From: BS750m-G62 sp964577175 | GTDB taxonomy: Bacteria; Planctomycetota; Phycisphaerae; FEN-1346 | Assembly (NCBI GenBank): GCA_964577175.1 | Contig: CAZNYC010000029.1 | Span: 1 to 35,475, forward strand | Length of the DNA stretch: 35,475 nt | Direction of reading: 5' to 3' | In this document: one piece after another, positions 23,917-31,611 of the stretch | How the letters are laid out: every line of letters begins with the position of its first letter | Position numbering within the stretch: the stretch's first letter is position 1 | Notes under the pieces: model-generated | The model's input: the letters and a program-made list of their open reading frames with translations, nothing else | Database searches by the model: none | Told to the model about the DNA's origin: nothing | Translations under genes and position numbers: made by a program

Positions 23917-24144
23917 GGGCGGGGCTCCTTTGCGGTGCGGACGGTGCGGGTGCCGCGACGGTCCGGTGGCAGGTTCCTCTCCCGCTCCCGCCGAGGGGAA
24001 GGGAAACGCGTCCCCGTCCGCCCGCTCGGCGGTATCGCGGCGACGATAGTCGGCGGACGCGGCGGAACGCGAGGAGGAAGACGGCGGGCGACGGGGCGTC
24101 AGGCGGCGGGCGGCCACCCCGGCCGAGACGCCCGACGGCGAAGG

Positions 24145-24705
24145 CTAGACGAAATCGTCGTCGTCATCGTCCCAGTCTTCGTCTTCGTCTTCGTCATCGT
24201 CGTCCCAGTCCTCGTCGTCGTCCCAGTCCTCGTCGAGGTCATCGTCGAGGTCGTCGTCGAGATCCTCGTCAAGATCCTCGTCGAGGTCCTCACCGAGGTC
24301 GTCCTCGAGGTCCTCGTCGAGGTCTTCATCGGGGACGGCTTTGAGTTCGTCGGTTTCCTCGGCGTCGAAGATATCTTCTTCGTCCACGGTCCTTCCCTCC
24401 GGTCTGGTGACTTCGAGTTCCGCGATCACGCCGGCGGCCTCGTCGGCGAGCGTCTCGGCGACGAGGACCGGCACCCCCCTTCCGGCAAGACGGTCGGCGT
24501 CCCGCCCGTCGGCCTCGATGGCGACGGGGATCCCGAACGCCTCGACGGACCGCCGTTACCGCTGGGCCTCGGCCATATCGTCGGCATGGACGAGGAGGAC
24601 CGGATCGGCGTCGCCGGCGGCCGGCGGCGCGGCGTCGGGCGTCGCCGGTTCATCCGGCGGCGCCGGAGCCCGGACCCTGCGCAGGTGCCGACGCTTCGGG
24701 GACAT
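24145..24705 (-). pseudogene. Acidic-tailed protein gene interrupted by an in-frame TAA
   Basis: A strong promoter (24742-24771) precedes ATG 24705. The frame reads MSPKRRHLRR... to DPVLLVHADDMAEAQR and stops at TAA (24556-24558). In the same frame it continues without further stops: SVEAFGIPVAIEADG, GVPVLVAETLADEAAGVI, then about 60 residues almost entirely Asp/Glu with Leu and Trp, to the stop at 24145. The two halves fit one domain resembling DUF2007-type small proteins (a strand, helix, GIPV strand, ADE-rich helix), which then leads to the acidic tail. It could be a pseudogene, a base-calling error, a readthrough gene, or a shorter gene restarted downstream (GTG 24474 has only a badly spaced GGAAGGGG). 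Function unknown. Confidence 0.6.
24160..24335. repeat. GAC/GAG-type low-complexity tract encoding the acidic tail
   Basis: GTCGTC/GTCCTCGTC units repeat through this stretch on the plus strand and encode DED, DLDEDL and DDDW runs on the minus strand. Such tracts expand and contract by slippage and are a likely place for assembly error. Confidence 0.75.
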
Positions 24706-24741
24706 GGGGCTATGTCTCTCCCCTTCGCCTGTCCGGGGCGG

Positions 24742-24771
24742 AGTGTAGCGCCGGGTTCGCGAAAGTGTCAA
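24742..24771 (-). promoter_or_regulatory. Sigma70-type promoter upstream of the acidic-tailed gene
   Basis: TTGACA (24766-24771) and TACACT (24742-24747) on the minus strand are 18 bases apart, giving a start site about 30 bases before ATG 24705. The rest of the 328-base space 24706-25033 holds a CCCGCCGC/GCGGCGGG hairpin (24989-25008) and no gene I can see. Confidence 0.6.
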
Positions 24772-25033
24772 GGGCAAAAACGGGAAAGATTCTGCCGCAC
24801 GTCCGCCCCGTCCGAGCGGCCTTCAACCCCGCATCCCACGCACGCCTGCCTCCACCGATGCCGTCGTGGCCAATGCCGCGCCGGACCCGCCCGGCGCAGC
24901 CTTGAGAATAGGCACGCTTGGGCCGACGATGCAAGGGGCAGGCCCATTCTTCATCGGCGGTGGCACATGCCACGGCAGATGACGATGACCCGCCGCTCCC
25001 GCGGCGGGCTCGAACGGCGCATACACAGCGCAC

Positions 25034-26440
25034 TCACTCCCGCACCGTTAACCCCAGCGCCTCCGGGCCGATCTCATCCATCCGGTACCCGAGGCCCGGC
25101 CCCGTCATCGACGCCGTGTACGCGTAACCGTCGCGGATGTCGGTCAGGCCGGGATGGACCCGGCCGAGGGCCTCGTTGGCCGACGGAAAGAACTGCCGGG
25201 CGTTCGCCTCCACCCCCATGATCGTGTGCGTCCGAGCCGCCAGGCCCACCGATTCCACCAGCGCCAGCGACGGGTTCGTCAGGTCCTGGACGGCGTACGG
25301 GACGCCGGCGAGTTCGGCCATCGGCACGAAGAGCATGTCGGAGGAGAGGCACTTGCACGATTTCAGGGCGATGCCCGACCACCCCAGGTCCATCGCCAGG
25401 CGGAAATCGTCCGGCGTGGTCAGGCTCTCGTCGATAAGGACGGGCTTCAGCGCCGCAATCGGCCGCTGGTCGAACCGGTGGGCGCAGAGGTTTCGCTCGG
25501 TCGGCTGCTCGATGTAGAGGATTTCGTCGAAGACGTGCGGCGACCGCTCGCGCAGCCGCCGGAGGTACTCGACGATGTACTCGGGCGACTGGCACTGCTC
25601 GTTCGTGTCGGCCGTCAGGTGCGGGCGGGGGGGCAGGTCCGGCCGGCGTGCGGTCCGCACCTCGTGGTAGATGCGGCTGACGTCGCGCGCGCGCGCGAGG
25701 TCCCACGGCAGGTCCGTCCCGCGCAGTTTCACCTTCAGGCAGAAGACGCCGTCGCGGGCGATCCAGCCCTCCAGCGAGTTCGGCACGCCGTCGTCGGGCA
25801 GGCCGTCGCCCGCGTCCGCCTCGCGCAGCACGTCGAGGCCACCGATGAGGTGAAACACCGGCAGCCGCGGGGCGTAGTCCTGCCGCAGACACTGCGACGG
25901 ATAGACATCCTTGAAGTCATCGCCGAGGTAGCGGGAGAGGTCGTGGCCCATCGTCTCCGGCCCCATGCCGCGGTAGGCGTCGATGCCGGCGGCCCGGCCG
26001 AACGCGTCGTGGACGGCGTGGTCGACGATGCTCGCCACCACCAGGTGCGCGAGATTCGGCATCGCATCGTCCGGCGTGTGACGGGCGGCAGCCTCGGCCG
26101 CCAGCGCCGGCAGGTCGGCCTCCGTCTCGTGGAAGACGGCGATGGGGTGGGCGAAGTCATCGAAATCGGCCACACGGGCGGCGTAGGCGCGGAAGAGGTC
26201 GGCCATGGCCCGCTCGCGGGCCCCGTGCGGCGCCGCCGAGACGGGCCACGCCCAGAAGTCCATGAGGAACATGGCGCCCCAACCCGTGCCGACGCCGCCG
26301 GCCCGGTTCTCCGCCGTCACGCGGGCGTAGCCGATAACGGTCTCCTCGACGACGACGGCGCCGAACTTCAGGGGCGTGCGGCAGGCGACGGGGACCTCGA
26401 AGGTCTCGACCTCGCGGATGCGGACGTCGGTGTCGGGCAT
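25034..26440 (-). CDS. Enolase-superfamily (mandelate racemase/muconate lactonizing-like) enzyme
   Basis: The 468-residue protein has the capping domain (VRIREVETFEVPVACRTPLKFG at the start) and a barrel with family positions: FCLKVKLRG (KxK base motif), LTADTNEQ (first metal Asp), LYIEQPTERN (Glu), VLIDESLTT (third metal ligand) and a late LKSCKC strand. It should abstract a proton alpha to a carboxylate and stabilise the enediolate on Mg2+, as sugar-acid dehydratases or racemases do. The substrate cannot be predicted; some planctomycete members are annotated only as mandelate racemase/muconate lactonizing family. It is somewhat longer than the usual 360-420 residues. ATG 26440 has AAAGGA before it and a good promoter at 26470. 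Confidence 0.85.
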   Translation of the reverse strand: MPDTDVRIREVETFEVPVACRTPLKFGAVVVEETVIGYARVTAENRAGGVGTGWGAMFLMDFWAWPVSAAPHGARERAMADLFRAYAARVADFDDFAHPIAVFHETEADLPALAAEAAARHTPDDAMPNLAHLVVASIVDHAVHDAFGRAAGIDAYRGMGPETMGHDLSRYLGDDFKDVYPSQCLRQDYAPRLPVFHLIGGLDVLREADAGDGLPDDGVPNSLEGWIARDGVFCLKVKLRGTDLPWDLARARDVSRIYHEVRTARRPDLPPRPHLTADTNEQCQSPEYIVEYLRRLRERSPHVFDEILYIEQPTERNLCAHRFDQRPIAALKPVLIDESLTTPDDFRLAMDLGWSGIALKSCKCLSSDMLFVPMAELAGVPYAVQDLTNPSLALVESVGLAARTHTIMGVEANARQFFPSANEALGRVHPGLTDIRDGYAYTASMTGPGLGYRMDEIGPEALGLTVRE

Positions 26441-26469
26441 GGCGGTCCTTTCGTGGGGGCGCACACCCT

Positions 26470-26498
26470 CTTGTAGCGGGGGCGCCGGGAGGGGTCAA
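26470..26498 (-). promoter_or_regulatory. Sigma70-type promoter for the enolase-superfamily gene
   Basis: TTGACC (26493-26498) and TACAAG (26470-26475) are 17 bases apart on the minus strand, about 30 bases before ATG 26440. Confidence 0.55.
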
Positions 26499-26550
26499 CA
26501 CGTTTACGGCGCGCGGCGCTTGCCGATGGAATGACGACCTGACTTCCGAT

Positions 26551-26699
26551 TGTCATTCTGAGGCCCCGCTTGCGGGGCCGAAGAACCTCCCTTGGCCGTT
26601 GCCGTTTCGCCTTTCGCGCGGCGAGATTCTTCGTCGCCCATACGGGCTCCTCAGAATGACATCTGCGGGCAGCGCGGTGGGCAAGACAGCCCACCGCGC
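26551..26699. repeat. Palindromic repeat cluster between the enolase-like gene and tadA
   Basis: TGTCATTCTGAGGCCCCGCT (from 26551, with an inner 8-bp GGCCCCGC/GCGGGGCC stem) is followed by the inverted type GCGAGATTCTTCGTCG...CTCAGAATGACA (26621-26661) and then GCGCGGTGGGC/GCCCACCGCGC (26672-26699). They fill the 311-base space 26441-26751 with no gene. Confidence 0.75.
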
Positions 26700-26751
26700 C
26701 ACCGAGGCGCATGCTCTCGCAAAGGCGCGAAAGCATGCCACCCACCCCGGC

Positions 26752-27240
26752 CTACGCCTTGCCGCGCTTCGCCTGGAAGAACCCCGTAAGCATCGCCCCG
26801 CACGGCTCGGCCAGGACGCCGCCGGTAAGGCGTACGCGGTGGTTCAGTCGCGGCTCGTCGAGCAGGCGGAAGACGGAGGCGACGGCCCCGGCCTTCGGGT
26901 CGTCGGCCCCGTAAACGAGCCGGTCGAGGCGCGCCAGCACCATCGCCCCGGCACACATCGCGCACGGCTCGAGCGTCACGTACAGGGTACACCCTTCGAG
27001 GCGCCAGGAGTCGAGGGCGTCGGCGGCCTGGGTGATGGCGATCATCTCGGCGTGGGCGGTCGGGTCGCGGAGGGTCTCGCGTTGGTTGTGGGCGCGGGCG
27101 ATGACGCGGTCCTCGTGGACGATGACGCAGCCGACGGGGACCTCGTCGGCCTCGCGGGCGGCCTGGGCCAGGCGCAGGGCCTCGCGGATCCAGCGGGCGT
27201 CGCCCTCCTCGGCGGGCGTCTGCTCGGGCGTCGGCATCAT
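26752..27240 (-). CDS. tadA: tRNA adenosine(34) deaminase
   Basis: The 162-residue protein has the complete zinc deaminase site: His63-Ala-Glu65 in TAHAEMIAI and PCAMC (Cys93, Cys96). VPVGCVIVHEDRVIARAHN and RLEGCTLYVTLEPCAMCAGAM are typical TadA sequence, and the length is normal. It converts adenosine 34 to inosine in tRNA-Arg so that one anticodon reads several arginine codons. The C-terminal end (CGAMLTGFFQAKRGK) matches the usual F-F-R/K-x-R/K tail. ATG 27240 was chosen because GAGGA lies nine bases upstream. It is followed by a repeat cluster and preceded by the terminator of the cold-shock gene, so it appears to be transcribed separately. Confidence 0.95.
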   Translation of the reverse strand: MMPTPEQTPAEEGDARWIREALRLAQAAREADEVPVGCVIVHEDRVIARAHNQRETLRDPTAHAEMIAITQAADALDSWRLEGCTLYVTLEPCAMCAGAMVLARLDRLVYGADDPKAGAVASVFRLLDEPRLNHRVRLTGGVLAEPCGAMLTGFFQAKRGKA

Positions 27241-27341
27241 AAGGGATATCCTCTGCGGGACCTCGTGCGGCAGGCGGGCGCCCGGCCGGCGCGCCGCATT
27301 GTCGCACGGCGGGCGGCCGCGGGCAAGGGCCGCCACGGACG

Positions 27342-27374
27342 AAAAAAAGCCCCCGGCTCGCTTGAACCGGGGGC
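27342..27374 (-). terminator. Rho-independent terminator of the cold-shock gene
   Basis: On the minus strand GCCCCCGG pairs with CCGGGGGC (outer 8 bp, plus two more pairs after one mismatch) around a short loop, followed by a run of seven Ts (plus-strand A-run 27342-27348). It lies 24 bases after the stop codon. Confidence 0.85.
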
Positions 27375-27397
27375 CGGGTACGTATGCCTGGGCGGCG

Positions 27398-27598
27398 TCA
27401 GACGCGCTTGACGTTCTCCGCCTTGGGTCCCTTGGGGCCCTGGGTCACGTCGAACTCGACCTGATCCCCTTCGGCGAGGGACTTGTATCCCTCGCCCTGA
27501 ATGGAGGTGTGATGCACAAAGACATCCGACCCGCCATCCTGTTCAATGAAGCCAAAGCCCTTTTGGTCATTGAACCACTTCACGGTACCTGTAGCCAC
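27398..27598 (-). CDS. CspA-family cold-shock protein
   Basis: The 66-residue protein is a single cold-shock domain: TGTVKWFNDQ, RNP1 KGFGFI (residues 13-18), RNP2 VFVHH (residues 26-30), and ending GPKAENVKRV. It binds single-stranded RNA or DNA and acts as an RNA chaperone. The start is GTG 27598, since TAGGAGT lies eight bases upstream and the family begins M-A-T-G-T-V-K-W-F. The frame remains open further upstream but that part shows no conserved sequence. Promoter (27761-27788), leader of about 155 bases and terminator (27342) are all visible, so it is a complete one-gene unit. Not all family members are cold-inducible, and the sequence does not show which kind this is. Confidence 0.96.
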   Translation of the reverse strand: MATGTVKWFNDQKGFGFIEQDGGSDVFVHHTSIQGEGYKSLAEGDQVEFDVTQGPKGPKAENVKRV

Positions 27599-27754
27599 TG
27601 GTGCGACTCCTAACACGCTTCCCGAAATAGGTTTTCGCAGGTCCAGAGCCGGGAAGTTCCTCGAGACCTGTTCGCAACCGCCACTCGGCGGTCTGGGCAT
27701 CCGTCGGCGGTCGCCCGCGTCGGCGGGCCACAGAGCCGACGGGTGCCAGTTCAT
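27599..27754 (-). promoter_or_regulatory. Long 5' leader of the cold-shock gene
   Basis: About 155 bases separate the predicted transcription start from GTG 27598. Long leaders that refold with temperature are known for cspA-type genes; here the length fits but no conserved cold box was recognised. It contains CCGCCACTCGGCGG and CGGCGGTCGCCCGCGTCGGC-type pairing segments. Confidence 0.4.
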
Positions 27755-27760
27755 CCTCTC

Positions 27761-27788
27761 ATTGTACGAACCTTTGCGGACGTATCAA
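27761..27788 (-). promoter_or_regulatory. Sigma70-type promoter of the cold-shock gene
   Basis: TTGATA (27783-27788) and TACAAT (27761-27766) are 16 bases apart on the minus strand. The -10 is one base from consensus. The stretch 27790-28115 beyond it holds no gene or repeat I recognise. Confidence 0.6.
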
Positions 27789-28115
27789 GCGCAAAAACCC
27801 CGGCTCACTCCCATCCACCGGAACCAGCGACGGGGCCCCAGGGGCCTGGGAGATTGTGCGGCACCATCCCTATACGGCCATTCCCAATGGGGAGCGAACG
27901 TCCCCTCCGACCGGCATCCGTTGCTCCAGAGTCGGCGGAGGATGATGACGACGCGCAGAGGCTGTACCGGCAGCGTGGGCGTCGCGTCGGATCGCTCGGA
28001 CCTGCGAGGCCGGGCGGGAGATTTCGCCGTGCTGAATTGGTGAATCACTCGTCCCCGGCGCGCTGAATGCCACCCCCTTCCCGTGGCGGTATCTACCAGT
28101 CGTACCTAGATATGT

Positions 28116-28640
28116 GTGGCCCACACAACAGGCGATGCCCACAAACCACATGCGTGGGGCAGCACGTCCAAACTCGTTGAGGGACCGCACTTGGCCGGCT
28201 TCGTGCCTCCATGGCTCGCGCCGTGTGTTGCTTTTGCGAAACACGCGGCCGGTTCTCGCCAAGGCCCCCCCCGCCTCAGCGGGTCTTGCGCCGGCATCGG
28301 CGGACCAATCCCGGAGGACGAGGCGTTCGTGCAGCGGCGGGGCGAGGTGTACTGGCTGGGCGTGCAGAAGCGACACATCGAAGACGAGTTGTCCTTCGGC
28401 TGGAAGACCGCGGTCGAGCAGTGGGAAGACGACGCCGTCTGGGGCGACATCGATCCCGCGGGGCTGCCCGGCATGCAGCCGCCGGGCCAGAATATCCAGT
28501 GGAACGAACTGGTGGACCCGCCGACGGGCGAGTCGCTGGACCTGTCGTTCGTCATCACGCCCGAGCCCGCCACGCTGGCCCTCCTGGGCCTCGGGACGGC
28601 GGGGCTGGTCGCCCGTCGGCGCCGTCGGCGGAACGCCTAG
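28116..28640 (+). pseudogene. 5'-truncated remnant of a PEP-CTERM protein gene
   Basis: Only the end of this frame is protein-like. From about 28308 it reads IPEDEAFVQRRGEVYWLGVQ, SFGWKTAVEQWEDDAVWGD and GESLDLSFVIT, which resemble the repeated C-terminal module of large secreted planctomycete proteins. It ends with a PEP-CTERM sorting signal: PEP (residues 149-151), a hydrophobic segment TLALLGLGTAGLVA, then an RRRRRR tail. Such a signal directs exosortase processing of a secreted protein, yet the 174-residue frame has no signal peptide: residues 1-60 are proline- and arginine-rich and unlike the family. A gene with its front part lost is the simplest reading. An alternative is a frameshift, since other frames stay open nearby. 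Confidence 0.6.
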
Positions 28641-28753
28641 GAGAGGGGGGGGCGGTCGGCGGCCGCACCCCGCCGGCCGGCCGACTGCAGCCCGGGGGCC
28701 GGTCGAACGCATCGGTCCCGGGCGCCCGCCCTCTCCGGAAAGGAGCAGATGCC

Positions 28754-29026
28754 ATGACACCGCTGCTGAGACGCGATCTCGGACGAAAGTCGGCCTGGGA
28801 CCTGCTGCTGCTCGTGGCCGTCAGCCCGGCGGCAGGACCGGCCGTGGAACACGAACTCGACCGCCGGGCGGCGCGGACCACCGTCCACCGCCTGCTCGGC
28901 CTCGCACAATGCAGCCGCATGACGGCCATGGCGCTGGTCCATCGGCCGGAGAACGCGCTGTGGACCGACTACGGCGAGGCGGCCGGCCGCGACACCCTCG
29001 CCCTGGGAGTTCCGGGACACCCATAA
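28754..29026 (+). CDS. Small hypothetical protein
   Basis: This 90-residue frame starts at ATG 28754, eight bases after a clean AAAGGAG, which is the main reason to accept it. The N-terminal half reads RRDLGRKSAWDLLLLVAVSPAAGPAVEHELDRRA, which could be an amphipathic helix pair. The rest (TTVHRLLGLAQCSRMTAMALVHRPENALWTD) shows no family I recognise. There is no signal peptide, and the LLLLVAVS stretch is too short to span a membrane. It follows the PEP-CTERM remnant by 113 bases in the same direction, with a GC-rich palindrome (about 28650-28690) between. The frame stays open upstream, so start choice rests on the ribosome site alone. Confidence 0.5.
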   Translation: MTPLLRRDLGRKSAWDLLLLVAVSPAAGPAVEHELDRRAARTTVHRLLGLAQCSRMTAMALVHRPENALWTDYGEAAGRDTLALGVPGHP

Positions 29027-29449
29027 CCGCCCCCGTGTCAAGGGCGTTCTACCTTGAGGGTCGTTTCCCTGGTGCCGGCCCTTGGTGTGGTATTCAGTCA
29101 TTGCGACGGCGTGCCATACAGACACCCATTCGCACCGTGTCCGGAACGTCTTTCTCCGGACCGTGCATTTTGCTTGTCGAGGCCGTGGGGGCCCATTCAT
29201 AATAGCGGCGCATCGGAGCCGCCGGCCAGGCCGGCTCCCTCGCCAGTCCCCGGGAACGGCCCCCCCACAGGCCGTGTGGCACGCCTCCTTGATCTCAGTT
29301 CGCGGTGACCGCCTCGGGCGCCTCGTGGGGCGCGTGCGCGCGGTGCCACGCCCCCAGCCGGACCCAGCAGATGCCGGCCAGTTTCCGGGCCACCGCCACC
29401 CGCCCCGACCGCCGGCCCACCGCGCAGGGCCGGGCGTCAGCGTGTGGTC
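29027..29449. other. Gene-poor spacer with a possible transposase remnant
   Basis: Most of this stretch has no recognisable gene. On the minus strand from about 29435 to 29295 a frame reads GRRSGRVAVARKLAGICWVR and ends AVTAN. The AVARKLA stretch resembles the C-terminal end of IS110-type transposases, but it is too short to be sure. Confidence 0.3.
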
Positions 29450-30232
29450 CTATACGGCTCGTGCCTCCCGGCAGGCGAGGATCGCCGCCCCCACGGCGCC
29501 GGACATCTGAGGCTCCGGGATAACCTTCACCTCCTCGCCGACAGCCTCGGCGACGGCGGCGGCCATGCCGGGCACCAGCGCTACGCCGCCCGTGAAGACG
29601 ACCGGGGTGACGACCTCGCGGCCGAGCATCCCCGCCACCCGCGACGCGATGGCCCGCTGGACTCCCGCCACGATGTCCGCCGGCCGCTCGCCCGACGCCA
29701 GCAGGCCGATGATCTCCGTTTCGGCGAAGACGACGCACATGCTGCTGACGGGGGCGGGCGTCTCCGCCCGGGCGGCCAGGTCGCCGAGACCGTCGAGGTC
29801 CGTGTCGAGGCGGTCGGCCACCATCTCGAGGAACCGGCCCGTGCCGGCGGCGCAGCGGTCGTTCATGGCGAAGTCGCGGACGCCGCCCTCGGCGGTCAGG
29901 CGGAGCAACTTCGCGTCCTGCCCGCCTACCTCGATGACCGTCCGCGCCGCCGGCGCCCCGTGCCGGACGCCCACCGCGTGGCACGTGATCTCGGTCACCG
30001 TCGTATCGGCCAGGGTGATGCCGTTGCGGGTGTAGCCGGTGGCGACGACGCGCGCAACCTCGTCGCGGCGGATGCCGGCGCTTTCCAGGAGGTCGTCGAA
30101 CAGGTCGCGGGCCAGGCGGTCGTGGTCGACGCCCTGGTCCCGGACGCCCTTGGCGAGGGCTTCGCCGCTTTCGGCATCCATCAGGACGATCTTGATGGCG
30201 CGGGAGCCGCCGTCGATGCCGGCACAGATCAT
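29450..30232 (-). CDS. 2-hydroxyacyl-CoA dehydratase activator / BcrAD-BadFG-like ATPase
   Basis: The 260-residue protein has the ASKHA ATPase plan: ICAGIDGGSRAIKIVLMD (phosphate-1), ATGYTRNGI, VIEVGGQDAKLLRL (phosphate-2) and PVVFTGGVALVPGM (adenosine). Cys127 (MNDRCAAGTGRFLE) and Cys166 (SSMCVVFAETEII) correspond to the residues that hold the [4Fe-4S] cluster between the two subunits of HgdC. Such activators use ATP hydrolysis to push one low-potential electron into a partner iron-sulfur reductase, and the cluster is oxygen-sensitive. Its ATG overlaps the stop of the upstream gene (TGATG), so translation is coupled. It is the last gene of the operon and the only activator in it, so it probably serves one or both reductase types upstream. 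Confidence 0.93.
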   Translation of the reverse strand: MICAGIDGGSRAIKIVLMDAESGEALAKGVRDQGVDHDRLARDLFDDLLESAGIRRDEVARVVATGYTRNGITLADTTVTEITCHAVGVRHGAPAARTVIEVGGQDAKLLRLTAEGGVRDFAMNDRCAAGTGRFLEMVADRLDTDLDGLGDLAARAETPAPVSSMCVVFAETEIIGLLASGERPADIVAGVQRAIASRVAGMLGREVVTPVVFTGGVALVPGMAAAVAEAVGEEVKVIPEPQMSGAVGAAILACREARAV

Positions 30233-31611
30233 CACGTCCTCCGTTTCACAACCGTTTCCACGAGTGCTTCGAGCCGCGTGCGGAGCGTGGGCAGAATGGG
30301 ATCGGCCACGGGCGGCACCTCGATTTCCACGACGGGCACGCCGAGCCGCCGGCCGACCGTCTCGGCGATAACCGCTCCCTCCGTCGCGCAGTGGCTGGCC
30401 CCGGGGATGCGCGAGACGACGACCGCCTCCGTGCCGAAGCGGCGTGCGTCGCGCACGATGCGCGCGGCCCGGTCGCCGGACGGGCCGACCATCGGGTCGC
30501 CGAGGGCCGCCCGCGCGAGCGCCTCCATCGGGGGCAGGTTCTCGGGAATCGGGTCCAGCGCATGGCAGAAGAGGAACTCCGTGCCGCACAGACGGCCGCC
30601 GCACTCCTCCAGCAGGTTCATCGCCCGCAGGTCCGCCGGCGGGTTGACCCAGAAGACGCGGGCGGCGCCGGCGTGCAGGACGCCGCGGCCGTCGGCGGCC
30701 CGCCGTCGGACCTCGGCCAGGAGGTCTTCCAGCACCGCCGCCGACTCCGTCCGGTCGGAGCAGAAATGGATGGCGAGCATCTCGGCAATCAGCATCTCCA
30801 GCGCGGGCATCGGGCACGGCTCGGCGGTGTACGCCAGGTGCCGGAGGTCCGCCAGGAGGCGCCGGACGCGGTTGGCCTCGCGGATGCCGTCGGCGAGCGC
30901 CTCGTCGGAGAGAGGCCGGGCGGCGGCCTCGGCCAGTGCTTGCCTCACGCGCTCCAGTTCCGTCCGCAGGACGGCCACCTGCGAGGCGGGCGCTTCGAAG
31001 CCCGTCGGGAGGCGGACGGCGACCTCGCCCCGCTCTGGCCGCCGGCGGGCCGGCATCTCCCACCACAGGATCGGAAACCCGAGCGACTCCAGCCGCTGGG
31101 CGATCGCCGAGAAATCGTCGCACACGGCCCCGACGCTGCACGTCAGGAGATCCGGAAGGGGGAAGTGCTGCCGCGTCATGAACGCCCCGACCATCGCCCG
31201 GACCGGGCAGAACGCTTCGCCGAGGCCCACCTCGGCCGCCACGGCGAGAAGGCGGTCACTCATCTCCATGACACACGGCGTCCACCACGCCCCGTCCGGG
31301 TAGAACGCGATGACCTCCGGCAGGGCGTACGCCATGACGGGCACGGTCCCGAGATCCTTCATCGTGCCGACGACGGTGCGGCCGGCGCCGCGGGCGGCGT
31401 GGAGGCGTTCCTCTTCGGTCATGAGGAAACTCCACAGCCGTACCGCGGCCGTGGAGTCGTCGTACCGGAGGCGGAGCAGGCGCCGGTCGCCCTCGTCCAC
31501 GTGGCGGGCGAGCGGGCCGGCGTAGTCGGGCAGCGGCGTGCCGGCGGCCCGCTCGCGGGCGCACAGCCGGTCGAGTTCCGCCATCGTCAGCCGGTTCGGG
31601 CCGGCGGTCAT
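30232..31611 (-). CDS. HgdB-like 2-hydroxyacyl-CoA dehydratase/benzoyl-CoA reductase-type subunit (large)
   Basis: The 459-residue protein belongs to the HgdB/BcrC fold family. Possible cluster cysteines are Cys135 (AFCPVRAMVGAF), Cys158 or Cys164 (TCSVGAVCDDFSA) and Cys408 (RIPGASHCATEG), one in each expected region: after the first Rossmann strand, in the middle and near the end. The C-terminal GASHCATEGAVIAETVGRRLGVPVVEIEV is a good family match. Together with the 339-residue partner it could form a heterodimeric, iron-sulfur-containing reductase or dehydratase reduced by the activator. It overlaps its neighbours on both sides (ATGA with the upstream gene, TGATG with the downstream one). 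The family catalyses ATP-driven radical dehydration or ring reduction of CoA thioesters, but the substrate here is unknown. Confidence 0.85.
   Translation of the reverse strand: MTAGPNRLTMAELDRLCARERAAGTPLPDYAGPLARHVDEGDRRLLRLRYDDSTAAVRLWSFLMTEEERLHAARGAGRTVVGTMKDLGTVPVMAYALPEVIAFYPDGAWWTPCVMEMSDRLLAVAAEVGLGEAFCPVRAMVGAFMTRQHFPLPDLLTCSVGAVCDDFSAIAQRLESLGFPILWWEMPARRRPERGEVAVRLPTGFEAPASQVAVLRTELERVRQALAEAAARPLSDEALADGIREANRVRRLLADLRHLAYTAEPCPMPALEMLIAEMLAIHFCSDRTESAAVLEDLLAEVRRRAADGRGVLHAGAARVFWVNPPADLRAMNLLEECGGRLCGTEFLFCHALDPIPENLPPMEALARAALGDPMVGPSGDRAARIVRDARRFGTEAVVVSRIPGASHCATEGAVIAETVGRRLGVPVVEIEVPPVADPILPTLRTRLEALVETVVKRRT

Noticed and set aside
24474..24474. GTG 24474 as the real start of the acidic protein
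   Set aside because: The purine-rich stretch directly touches the codon, and the promoter and ATG upstream fit a longer gene better. It remains possible.
24989..25008. CCCGCCGC/GCGGCGGG hairpin as terminator of the enolase-like gene
   Set aside because: No T-run follows on the minus strand; it may be just a palindrome.
29160..29210. Plus-strand TTGTCG ... CATAAT promoter-like pair
   Set aside because: The -35 is weak and no plus-strand gene follows.
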